Shown: positions 1 to 4,779 of the stretch, piece by piece
How the letters are laid out: each line of letters begins with the position of its first letter
Position numbering within the stretch: position 1 is the stretch's first letter
Assembly (NCBI GenBank): GCA_946621895.1
Contig: CAMOOZ010000164.1
Location: 1-6,248 of the forward strand
Reading direction: 5' to 3'
From: an uncultured Lachnospiraceae bacterium
GTDB taxonomy: Bacteria; Bacillota_A; Clostridia; Lachnospirales; Lachnospiraceae
DNA length: 6,248 bases
Notes under the pieces: model-generated
The model's input: the letters and a program-made list of their open reading frames with translations, nothing else
Told to the model about the DNA's origin: nothing
Database searches by the model: none
Program-made: the position numbers and the translations under genes

Positions 1-3000
1 ATGGTCCAGCTGGACGGCGGGCGCTTTGCCACCAGCGACCTGAACGATCTTTACCGCAGGATCATCAACAGAAATAACCGGTTAAAGCGGCTCCTGGAAC
101 TGGGAGCCCCCGATATTATCGTGCGCAATGAAAAAAGAATGCTGCAGGAGGCGGTGGATGCCCTGATCGACAACGGGCGCAGAGGCCGTCCCGTGACGGG
201 CCCAGGAAACAGGGCGTTAAAATCCCTTTCCGATATGCTGAAGGGCAAATCCGGGCGTTTCCGTCAGAACCTGCTGGGAAAGCGCGTGGACTATTCCGGC
301 CGTTCCGTTATCGTGGTCGGCCCGGAGTTAAAGATCTATCAGTGCGGCCTGCCGAAGGAGATGGCCATCGAGCTCTTCAAGCCCTTTGTGGAGAAGGAGC
401 TGGTGAGCCGCGGCATGGCGCAGAATATCAAGGCGGCGAAAAAGCTGATCGAGCGTCTGGAGACGCAGGTCTGGGATGTGCTGGAGGAAGTGATCACCGA
501 GCACCCCGTGATGTTAAACAGGGCGCCCACGCTGCACAGGCTCGGCATTCAGGCCTTTGAGCCGGTGCTGGTGGAGGGCAAGGCGATCAAGCTGCATCCG
601 CTGGTCTGCACCGCGTTCAACGCGGACTTTGACGGGGATCAGATGGCGGTCCATCTGCCTCTTTCCCAGGAAGCGCAGGCGGAGTGCCGTTTCCTGCTGC
701 TTTCCCCAAACAACCTGTTAAAGCCCTCCGACGGCGGGCCGGTGGCTGTGCCCTCGCAGGACATGGTGCTGGGCATTTACTACCTGACCCAGGAGAAGGC
801 CGGGGAAAAGGGCGAGGGCAGCCGCTACAAGAATACGAACGAGGCCATCCTGGCCTATGAGAACGGCTTTATCTCGCTGCATTCCAGGGTTTACATCGGC
901 GTGGGCCTGGATGAGAACGGCAGACGCGTTTACGCCCATACGACCACCGGAAGGATGCTCTTTAATGAGATCATCCCCCAGAACCTGGGCTATGTGGACA
1001 GGGAGAATCCGGAGACGAAGCTGATGCCGGAGATCGACTTCCTGGTGAAAAAGAAGAATCTGAAGGAGATCCTGGAGCGCTGCATCGATAAACTGGGCGT
1101 CTTCAAGACCGCCGAGGTGCTGGATGAGATCAAGGCCATCGGGTATAAGTATTCCACGAAGGCCGCGATGACCGTGTCCATTTCGGATATGACCGTGCCG
1201 GAATCCAAGCAGGCGCTTCTTGCCGAGGCACAGAGCAGGGTGGATAAGATCACGAAGAATTTCCACAGGGGCCTGATCACCGATGAGGAAAGATACCGGG
1301 CCGTGATCCACACCTGGAACGATATCGACGACAGGCTGACGAAGGATCTGATCGACGGCCTGGATGAATATAATAACATTTTCATGATGGCGGACTCCGG
1401 GGCCAGAGGCTCCAACCAGCAGATCAAGCAGCTGGCCGGCATGCGCGGGCTGATGGCGGACACGACGGGGCGGACCATCGAGCTGCCCATCCGTTCCAAT
1501 TTCCGTGAGGGGCTTGATGTGCTGGAGTATTTCATGTCCGCGCACGGCGCCAGAAAGGGCCTTTCCGATACGGCGCTGCGTACCGCCGACTCCGGTTATC
1601 TGACCAGAAGAATGGTGGATGTGTCCCAGGAGCTGATCATCCGTGAGATCGACTGCTCCGAGGGAAAGGAGGAGCTGCCGGGCATGGATGTGGCCGCCTT
1701 CACAGACGGCAAGGAGACCATCGAAGGCCTTGAGGAAAGGATCCGCGGCAGGGTTTCCTGCAGGGATATTTATGATAAGAACGGGGAAGTCATTGTAAAG
1801 AAGAATCACATGATCACCCGCTCCAGGGCAAAGGACATCATCGCAAAGGGCGTGGATGAGAATGGCGAGCCGATCGAGTCCGTGAAGATCAGGACGATCC
1901 TGACCTGCCGTTCCAAGAACGGCATCTGCTCCAAATGCTACGGGATGAACATGGCCACCGGTGAGGCGGTGCAGATCGGCGAAGCGGTGGGGATCATCGC
2001 CGCGCAGAGTATCGGCGAGCCCGGCACGCAGCTGACGATGCGTACCTTCCACACCGGCGGCGTGGCCGGCGATGACATCACGCAGGGTCTTCCCCGTGTG
2101 GAGGAGCTGTTTGAGGCCAGAAAGCCCAAGGGACTTGCGATCATTTCCGAGTTCGGCGGCAAGGTGGAGATCAGGGAAGCCAAGAATAAGCGCGAGGTGG
2201 TGGTCTTTGATCCCGAGTCCGGGGAGACTAAGGCCTATATGATCCCCTATGGCTCCAGGCTCAAGGTGGAGGACGGACAGGAGATCGAGGCCGGCGATGA
2301 GCTGACCGAGGGCTCCGTGAATCCGCATGACCTGCTGAAGATCAAGGGCATCCGCGCCGCGCAGGACTATATGCTGAAGGAGGTCCAGCGGGTTTACCGC
2401 CTCCAGGGCGTGGATATCGCGGATAAGCATATCGAGATCATTGTAAGAAAGATGCTGAAGAAGGTCCGTATCGAGGAGCGGGGAGATTCCCGTTTCCTGC
2501 CGGGCTCCCATGTGGATGTGCTGGATTTCGAGGATCTGAATGAGCGCCTGATCGCCGAGGGCAAGCAGCCCGCAGTGGGCGAGCGCGTGATGCTGGGAAT
2601 TACGAAGGCTGCCTTGGCCACGGATTCCTTCATGTCCGCCGCCTCCTTCCAGGAGACGACCAAGGTGCTCACCGAGGCCGCGATCAAGGGCAAGGTGGAC
2701 AGGCTCACGGGCTTAAAGGAAAATGTGATCATCGGAAAGCTGATCCCCGCCGGGACGGGCATGGAGCGCTATCGCAACACGGCGCTTTCCACGGACGGCA
2801 ATCTCACGGATATCCTGGATTTTGATCTGGATGAGGATCTGGAGGGCGTGTTCCGCGAGGCGGCGGAGGCGGCGAGGGCTGTGAGAGCGTCCAGAGAGAG
2901 CGCTGCGGCGGCTGCCGCTGCGGAAGAAGAGGCCTCGGAGGATTCCGCTGAAGAGCCCTCCGGAGAGATGGAGGACCTGTTCGAAGAGCCGGCTGCCGAT

Positions 3001-3333
3001 GGAGCGGAAGCTCCGGAAGAAGCCGGGGCCGAAGCGGCGGAGGCTCCGGAAGGGACCGAAGCCGAAGCATCGGAGCCTTCGGAGGGATCTGAAATCGCAG
3101 CTGAAGCAGTAAGCAGCACACAGGAACCGGCAGCTCCTGAAGCTCCGGCTGTTTCGGCAAACGCCGATGAAGACAGCGCGTCCTCTGCGGATGCTTCGCC
3201 GGAAACCGGAACCGGCGCCGCAGAAGCCGGCGGATCGGACACTCCTGAGGAGGAAGCGTCCGGGCAGACGGCCGAGGAAAATGCAGAACCGAAAAAGCCG
3301 AAGACGCCCGGGAAGGATGATCTCTGGTTCTGA
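1..3333 (+). CDS. rpoC: DNA-directed RNA polymerase subunit beta' (3' part; 5' end outside window)
   Basis: Beta' forms one jaw of the RNA polymerase claw and carries the catalytic magnesium. The reading frame is open from base 1 to a TGA at 3331-3333 (1110 residues visible). The ATG at base 1 is not a start: it encodes an internal Met just before the lid motif [10 protein letters not shown], and about 240-250 residues are missing by comparison with E. coli and Bacillus. Visible in order: lid and clamp helices (about 5-57), rudder (about 58-72), switch 2 region [11 protein letters not shown] (about 93-103), and the NADFDGDQ loop with Mg-binding D209, D211 and D213. Then come the bridge helix (about 505-540, around [19 protein letters not shown]), the zinc site C552/C636/C643/C646, and the trigger loop TMRTFHTGG with M680, R681 and H684. 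No SI3-type insertion follows the trigger loop. The family core ends near GTGMERYR (residues 918-925). Beyond that is an unusual 185-residue extension, described separately. Identification is certain. Confidence 0.99.
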   Translation: MVQLDGGRFATSDLNDLYRRIINRNNRLKRLLELGAPDIIVRNEKRMLQEAVDALIDNGRRGRPVTGPGNRALKSLSDMLKGKSGRFRQNLLGKRVDYSGRSVIVVGPELKIYQCGLPKEMAIELFKPFVEKELVSRGMAQNIKAAKKLIERLETQVWDVLEEVITEHPVMLNRAPTLHRLGIQAFEPVLVEGKAIKLHPLVCTAFNADFDGDQMAVHLPLSQEAQAECRFLLLSPNNLLKPSDGGPVAVPSQDMVLGIYYLTQEKAGEKGEGSRYKNTNEAILAYENGFISLHSRVYIGVGLDENGRRVYAHTTTGRMLFNEIIPQNLGYVDRENPETKLMPEIDFLVKKKNLKEILERCIDKLGVFKTAEVLDEIKAIGYKYSTKAAMTVSISDMTVPESKQALLAEAQSRVDKITKNFHRGLITDEERYRAVIHTWNDIDDRLTKDLIDGLDEYNNIFMMADSGARGSNQQIKQLAGMRGLMADTTGRTIELPIRSNFREGLDVLEYFMSAHGARKGLSDTALRTADSGYLTRRMVDVSQELIIREIDCSEGKEELPGMDVAAFTDGKETIEGLEERIRGRVSCRDIYDKNGEVIVKKNHMITRSRAKDIIAKGVDENGEPIESVKIRTILTCRSKNGICSKCYGMNMATGEAVQIGEAVGIIAAQSIGEPGTQLTMRTFHTGGVAGDDITQGLPRVEELFEARKPKGLAIISEFGGKVEIREAKNKREVVVFDPESGETKAYMIPYGSRLKVEDGQEIEAGDELTEGSVNPHDLLKIKGIRAAQDYMLKEVQRVYRLQGVDIADKHIEIIVRKMLKKVRIEERGDSRFLPGSHVDVLDFEDLNERLIAEGKQPAVGERVMLGITKAALATDSFMSAASFQETTKVLTEAAIKGKVDRLTGLKENVIIGKLIPAGTGMERYRNTALSTDGNLTDILDFDLDEDLEGVFREAAEAARAVRASRESAAAAAAAEEEASEDSAEEPSGEMEDLFEEPAADGAEAPEEAGAEAAEAPEGTEAEASEPSEGSEIAAEAVSSTQEPAAPEAPAVSANADEDSASSADASPETGTGAAEAGGSDTPEEEASGQTAEENAEPKKPKTPGKDDLWF
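2899..3330 (+). other. Acidic low-complexity C-terminal tail of RpoC
   Basis: Residues 967-1110 of the visible beta' sequence are dominated by Ala, Glu, Pro, Ser and Gly. I count about 33 Glu and 9 Asp against 4 Lys and no Arg, a net charge near -38 over 144 residues. All four Lys lie in the last 13 residues, just before the terminal DDLWF. It begins with a run of seven Ala, preceded by a likely helical linker (about residues 945-966). The Bacillus subtilis protein ends roughly 20 residues after the equivalent of GTGMERYR, so this is far longer than that relative. The frame is intact and the composition is typical of an intrinsically disordered segment. By inference it projects from the polymerase near the C-terminal end of beta'. 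Its function is unknown. Confidence 0.85.
3007..3105 (+). repeat. Three imperfect 33-bp (11-residue) tandem units inside the rpoC tail
   Basis: The tail carries three adjacent 11-residue units: [11 protein letters not shown] (residues 1003-1013), [11 protein letters not shown] (1014-1024) and [11 protein letters not shown] (1025-1035). Units 1 and 2 match at 7 of 11 residues and about 25 of 33 bases. Unit 3 is more diverged. This pattern suggests that the tail grew by in-frame duplication followed by drift, though compositional bias alone could produce part of the similarity. Confidence 0.5.
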
Positions 3334-3340
3334 GGAGATC
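3319..3340 (+). other. Small stem-loop enclosing the rpoC stop codon
   Basis: GATCTC (3319-3324) pairs perfectly with GAGATC (3335-3340) around a 10-base loop that includes the TGA stop. A further 5-bp pairing, CCGGG (3308-3312) with CCCGG (3343-3347), could close it from outside. No T-tract follows, so it does not look like an intrinsic terminator. It might protect the 3' end of rpoC mRNA or be chance. Confidence 0.3.
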
Positions 3341-3358
3341 CGCCCGGATAAAATACGC

Positions 3359-3384
3359 AAAGCTCTGTCCGGCAGCTTTTTCTT
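3359..3384 (+). terminator. Weak candidate intrinsic terminator after rpoC
   Basis: AAAGCT (3359-3364) is complementary to AGCTTT (3374-3379), with a 9-base loop, and the stem runs into TTTTTCTT (3377-3384). The geometry is that of an intrinsic terminator, but the stem is short and only two of its six pairs are G-C, so at best it would be leaky. The same T-rich bases lie immediately upstream of the rpsL -35 box and may instead serve as an UP-like element. Confidence 0.25.
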
Positions 3385-3395
3385 GACAGCCGGAC
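3367..3395. repeat. Inverted repeat spanning the -35 box
   Basis: GTCCGGC (3367-3373) and GCCGGAC (3389-3395) form a perfect 7-bp inverted repeat with a 15-base centre that contains the whole -35 hexamer. It could be an operator for a dimeric regulator, an RNA hairpin in read-through transcripts from rpoC, or chance. No T-tract follows the second arm. Confidence 0.35.
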
Positions 3396-3411
3396 GATGA
3401 ATGGATATAAT
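3383..3411 (+). promoter_or_regulatory. Consensus sigma-A promoter for rpsL-rpsG-fusA
   Basis: TTGACA at 3383-3388 and TATAAT at 3406-3411 are separated by exactly 17 bp, a perfect match to the housekeeping sigma-70/sigma-A consensus in both hexamers and spacing. Transcription would begin at about 3418, giving a leader of about 114 bases before rpsL. A T-rich tract (3377-3381) directly upstream could aid the alpha C-terminal domain. This is strong evidence that the ribosomal protein and EF-G genes have their own high-output promoter in addition to any read-through from rpoBC. Confidence 0.9.
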
Positions 3412-3417
3412 CCCGTT

Positions 3418-3531
3418 TTGTATGCAGGAGAGGGCAGGAAGACTGCCCGGCAGCGGCCGGATAGATGAGGCGGCTGCTGGGACGGATCGTTCCCTGCCCG
3501 CTCTGAATGATAGAAAGGAGGAAACCGCAAT
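3418..3531 (+). promoter_or_regulatory. Structured 5' leader of rpsL
   Basis: The leader predicted from the consensus promoter contains a 9-bp stem with one G-U pair, 3451-3459 with 3471-3479, and an 11-base loop. The segment GGGCAGG (3432-3438) has two possible partners: CTGCCC at 3443-3448 (local 6-bp hairpin) or CCTGCCC at 3493-3499 (7 bp, enclosing the first stem). The ribosome binding site lies 15 bases beyond the outer stem and is not itself buried in these pairings. The layout would suit a ribosomal-protein-responsive leader, but no known leader family is recognised here. Confidence 0.4.
3514..3521 (+). promoter_or_regulatory. Ribosome binding site of rpsL
   Basis: AAAGGAGG ends 10 bases before the ATG at 3532. 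It is a near-perfect Shine-Dalgarno match and fixes the start. Confidence 0.9.
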
Positions 3532-3948
3532 ATGCCGACATTCAACCAACTGGTTCGCAAGGGCCGCCAGACCTCAGTGAAGAAGTCCACGGCTCCGGCG
3601 CTGCAGAGAGGCTTTAACTCCCTGAAGAAGCGCCCCATCGAGACCAGCGCCCCGCAGAAGAGGGGAGTCTGCACCGCCGTGAAAACGGCCACGCCGAAGA
3701 AGCCGAATTCCGCGCTTCGTAAGATCGCCCGTGTCAGGCTGTCCAACGGGATCGAAGTCACAAGCTATATTCCCGGCGAAGGACATAACCTGCAGGAGCA
3801 CAGCGTGGTGCTGATCAGAGGCGGGCGTGTCAAGGATCTGCCCGGTACCCGTTATCACATCATCCGCGGCACACTGGACACGGCAGGCGTGGCAGACCGC
3901 CGTCAGGCCAGGTCCAAATACGGCGCCAAGCGCCCGAAGGCAAAATAA
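3532..3948 (+). CDS. rpsL: 30S ribosomal protein S12
   Basis: S12 sits at the interface of the 30S subunit beside the decoding centre and helps set tRNA-selection accuracy. The 138-residue length equals that of Bacillus subtilis S12, and the start [12 protein letters not shown] matches the family. Conserved segments are PQKRGVCT (41-48), [11 protein letters not shown] (54-64), [22 protein letters not shown] (84-105) and the basic end [12 protein letters not shown]. The classical streptomycin positions are unaltered: K56 (E. coli K42 in mature numbering) and K101 (E. coli K87). D102, the residue methylthiolated by RimO in some bacteria, is also present. A49 replaces the Arg found in the B. subtilis and E. 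coli CTRV motif, a small local difference. The gene follows the consensus promoter and leads the rpsL-rpsG-fusA transcript. Identification is certain. Confidence 0.99.
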   Translation: MPTFNQLVRKGRQTSVKKSTAPALQRGFNSLKKRPIETSAPQKRGVCTAVKTATPKKPNSALRKIARVRLSNGIEVTSYIPGEGHNLQEHSVVLIRGGRVKDLPGTRYHIIRGTLDTAGVADRRQARSKYGAKRPKAK

Positions 3949-3959
3949 AGCCGCCGAGG

Positions 3960-3987
3960 TAGCATAGGTATTTTAGCGTAGGCATAT
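3960..3987 (+). repeat. Imperfect 14-bp tandem repeat
   Basis: TAGCATAGGTATTT (3960-3973) is followed directly by TAGCGTAGGCATAT (3974-3987). They match at 11 of 14 positions. The second copy overlaps the 5' arm of the next stem-loop. Confidence 0.5.
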
Positions 3988-4003
3988 TGGGTTTTTACCA
4001 ATA
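3985..4003 (+). other. Stem-loop 1 upstream of rpsG
   Basis: TATTGG (3985-3990) pairs perfectly with CCAATA (3998-4003) across a 7-base loop GTTTTTA. The CCAA arm could alternatively pair with TTGG at 4015-4018, the foot of the next stem-loop. Confidence 0.5.
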
Positions 4004-4014
4004 AACCGCACGTG

Positions 4015-4042
4015 TTGGGCCATGGAGCAGCCATCGGCCTAA
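4015..4042 (+). other. Stem-loop 2 upstream of rpsG
   Basis: Bases 4015-4025 pair with 4031-4042 to give 11 pairs, including one G-U, with a single bulged C at 4035 and a loop AGCAG. It is the most stable-looking structure in this spacer. Confidence 0.6.
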
Positions 4043-4059
4043 AGTACCTGGGAATTAAG

Positions 4060-4079
4060 GGAGGCGCTTTCGCGTTTCC
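4060..4079 (+). other. Stem-loop 3 upstream of rpsG
   Basis: Bases 4060-4067 pair with 4072-4079 (8 pairs, two of them G-U) around the loop TTTC. The stem ends 9 bases before the rpsG Shine-Dalgarno sequence. Confidence 0.5.
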
Positions 4080-4088
4080 GTATTGCTT

Positions 4089-4096
4089 AAGGAGGG
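4089..4096 (+). promoter_or_regulatory. Ribosome binding site deciding the rpsG GTG start
   Basis: AAGGAGGG lies 7-8 bases before the GTG at 4104. It falls downstream of the alternative in-frame TTG at 4083 and so rules that start out. Confidence 0.9.
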
Positions 4097-4103
4097 AAGG
4101 ACC

Positions 4104-4574
4104 GTGCCTAGAAAAGGACATGTCCCGAAGAGGGATGTTTTGGCTGACCCCATTTATCATGACAAGGTGGTCACCAAGCTGATCAACAATATTATGCTGG
4201 ACGGCAAGAAGGGCATTGCCCAGAAGATCGTTTACGGCGCCTTCGCGAAGGTGGAGGAAAAGACCGGAAAGCCCGCGCTTGAGGTGTTCCAGGCCTGCAT
4301 GGGCAATGTAATGCCCGTGCTGGAGGTGAAGGCCAGAAGGATCGGCGGCGCCACCTATCAGGTGCCCATCGAGGTCAGGCCCGACCGCCGTCAGGCCCTG
4401 GGCCTTCGCTGGCTCACATTTTTCTCCAGAAAGCGCGGTGAGAAGACCATGGTGGACCGTCTTGCCGGAGAGATCATGGATGCCGCGAACAACACCGGCG
4501 CCAGCGTGAAGAGAAAAGAAGAGATGCACAGAATGGCCGATGCGAACAAGGCCTTTGCGCATTACAGATTCTGA
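4104..4574 (+). CDS. rpsG: 30S ribosomal protein S7 (GTG start)
   Basis: S7 binds the 3' major domain of 16S rRNA, nucleates assembly of the 30S head and contacts E-site tRNA. I chose the GTG at 4104 because it gives [13 protein letters not shown], the family's N-terminus, 156 residues as in Bacillus subtilis, and ideal spacing from AAGGAGGG. An in-frame TTG seven codons upstream would add MLKEGRT by translating the Shine-Dalgarno itself. Recognisable segments are [17 protein letters not shown] (15-31), the beta-hairpin region [20 protein letters not shown] (72-91), RPDRR followed by LGLRWL (92-104), RGEKTM (111-116), [20 protein letters not shown] (126-145) and the C-terminal [10 protein letters not shown]. 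It lies between rpsL and fusA in the usual str order, but with unusually long structured spacers on both sides. Identification is certain. Confidence 0.99.
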   Translation: MPRKGHVPKRDVLADPIYHDKVVTKLINNIMLDGKKGIAQKIVYGAFAKVEEKTGKPALEVFQACMGNVMPVLEVKARRIGGATYQVPIEVRPDRRQALGLRWLTFFSRKRGEKTMVDRLAGEIMDAANNTGASVKRKEEMHRMADANKAFAHYRF

Positions 4575-4581
4575 TCATGGA

Positions 4582-4622
4582 GGAATTCACCTGCATCGCC
4601 CGATGGCGATTCCGGTGAATCC
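4582..4622 (+). other. Stem-loop A, 7 bases after rpsG
   Basis: The outer stem pairs 4582-4591 with 4614-4622 (9 pairs, one bulged A). After a small internal loop, ATCGCC (4595-4600) pairs perfectly with GGCGAT (4605-4610) over the tetraloop CGAT. Confidence 0.7.
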
Positions 4623-4648
4623 GCATTTGCGCCTGCGGCACAAATTGC
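4623..4648 (+). other. Stem-loop B
   Basis: ATTTG (4625-4629) pairs with CAAAT (4641-4645) and GCC (4631-4633) with GGC (4637-4639), separated by one C/A mismatch. A bulged T lets GC at 4623-4624 pair with GC at 4647-4648. An alternative hairpin, CCGCA (4621-4625) with TGCGG (4634-4638), would compete with both A and B. Confidence 0.55.
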
Positions 4649-4660
4649 AGCTATCCAATC

Positions 4661-4686
4661 GGAGAACCCGCATCCGCGGCTTCTCC
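4661..4686 (+). other. Stem-loop C
   Basis: GGAGAA (4661-4666) pairs with TTCTCC (4681-4686), and CCGC (4668-4671) with GCGG (4676-4679). There is a single C/C mismatch between the two helices and a loop of ATCC. Confidence 0.75.
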
Positions 4687-4711
4687 ACCGCGCCGGCTGA
4701 AGCCGGCGGTG
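4686..4711 (+). other. Stem-loop D
   Basis: GCCGGC (4692-4697) pairs with GCCGGC (4702-4707) over a TGAA loop. CACC (4686-4689) can extend it by pairing with GGTG (4708-4711) across a two-base bulge. Those GGTG bases are also needed by stem-loop E. Confidence 0.75.
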
Positions 4712-4740
4712 CTGAACGCATGCCGTCGGCATGCAGCACC
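4708..4740 (+). other. Stem-loop E
   Basis: GCATGCC (4718-4724) pairs with GGCATGC (4728-4734) over a GTC loop. GGTGCT (4708-4713) pairs with AGCACC (4735-4740), leaving GAAC (4714-4717) as a bulge. With 13 perfect pairs it is one of the strongest helices in the window. Confidence 0.75.
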
Positions 4741-4765
4741 AGGCTGCCGCATTTACGGTAATAGT

Positions 4766-4772
4766 AAGGAGG
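4766..4772 (+). promoter_or_regulatory. Ribosome binding site deciding the fusA TTG start
   Basis: AAGGAGG lies 7 bases before the TTG at 4780. The in-frame TAA at 4765-4767 overlaps it, so no earlier start is possible. Confidence 0.92.
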
Positions 4773-4779
4773 AAAAGTT

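Larger units (their letters stand above)
3949..4103 (+). promoter_or_regulatory. Structured rpsL-rpsG intercistronic spacer
   Basis: This 155-base spacer holds no convincing gene or promoter. It contains an imperfect 14-bp tandem repeat and three stem-loops, followed by the rpsG Shine-Dalgarno. In E. coli, S7 binds the rpsL-rpsG intercistronic RNA and represses its own synthesis. The position and folding here make an analogous S7 control element plausible, but I cannot show homology to the E. coli element. Confidence 0.45.
4575..4779 (+). promoter_or_regulatory. Hairpin-array spacer between rpsG and fusA
   Basis: The 205 bases between the rpsG stop and the fusA start contain no credible gene and no recognisable sigma-A promoter. 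Five successive stem-loops occupy nearly all of 4582-4740, described individually as A to E. None is followed by a T-tract, so they are not simple intrinsic terminators. A short unstructured stretch rich in A and G (about 4751-4779) then exposes the fusA ribosome binding site. The motif CCGCAT occurs three times (4621, 4668, 4747). Candidate roles are translational coupling control, RNase processing or stability barriers, ribosomal-protein binding, or an inserted interspersed palindromic element. Confidence 0.6.

Noticed and set aside
1..3. ATG at base 1 as the start of a short RpoC
   Set aside because: It encodes an internal Met in the conserved segment just before [10 protein letters not shown]. 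The window simply cuts the gene.
342..560. 72-codon plus-strand frame inside rpoC
   Set aside because: It is a +2/+3 frame shadow of the conserved beta' sequence with no family resemblance and no ribosome binding site.
718..2511. 597-codon open frame on the minus strand inside rpoC
   Set aside because: It is fully antisense to conserved beta' catalytic sequence and is rich in His, Leu, Gly and Asp as expected from reverse-reading GC-rich codons. No recognisable domain.
2713..3761. Overlapping long minus-strand open frames opposite the rpoC tail and rpsL
   Set aside because: Ser/Ala/Pro- and Arg/Leu-rich low-complexity translations mirror the repetitive GC-rich codons of the acidic tail. They also cross the promoter and an rpsL coding region.
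4083..4103. TTG at 4083 as the start of rpsG
   Set aside because: It would translate the Shine-Dalgarno itself into MLKEGRT. The GTG at 4104 gives the conserved MPRKG N-terminus with correct spacing.
3903..4562. 219-codon minus-strand open frame across the rpsL end and rpsG
   Set aside because: It is antisense to S7 with no recognisable domain. Its span is explained by codon bias.
4577..4618. 13-codon mini-ORF (MEEFTCIARWRFR) starting 2 bases after the rpsG stop, as a leader peptide
   Set aside because: There is no Shine-Dalgarno sequence, and it lies inside stem-loop A. Reinitiation is possible but unsupported, and no codon enrichment suggests attenuation.
4582..4740. Hairpin array as a CRISPR array or an intrinsic terminator series
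   Set aside because: The stems differ in sequence with no regular repeat-spacer pattern, and none is followed by a T-tract.
4540..4761. 73-codon plus-strand frame across the rpsG-fusA spacer
   Set aside because: It begins inside rpsG, has no ribosome binding site, and translates palindromic hairpin arms. Composition is not protein-like.
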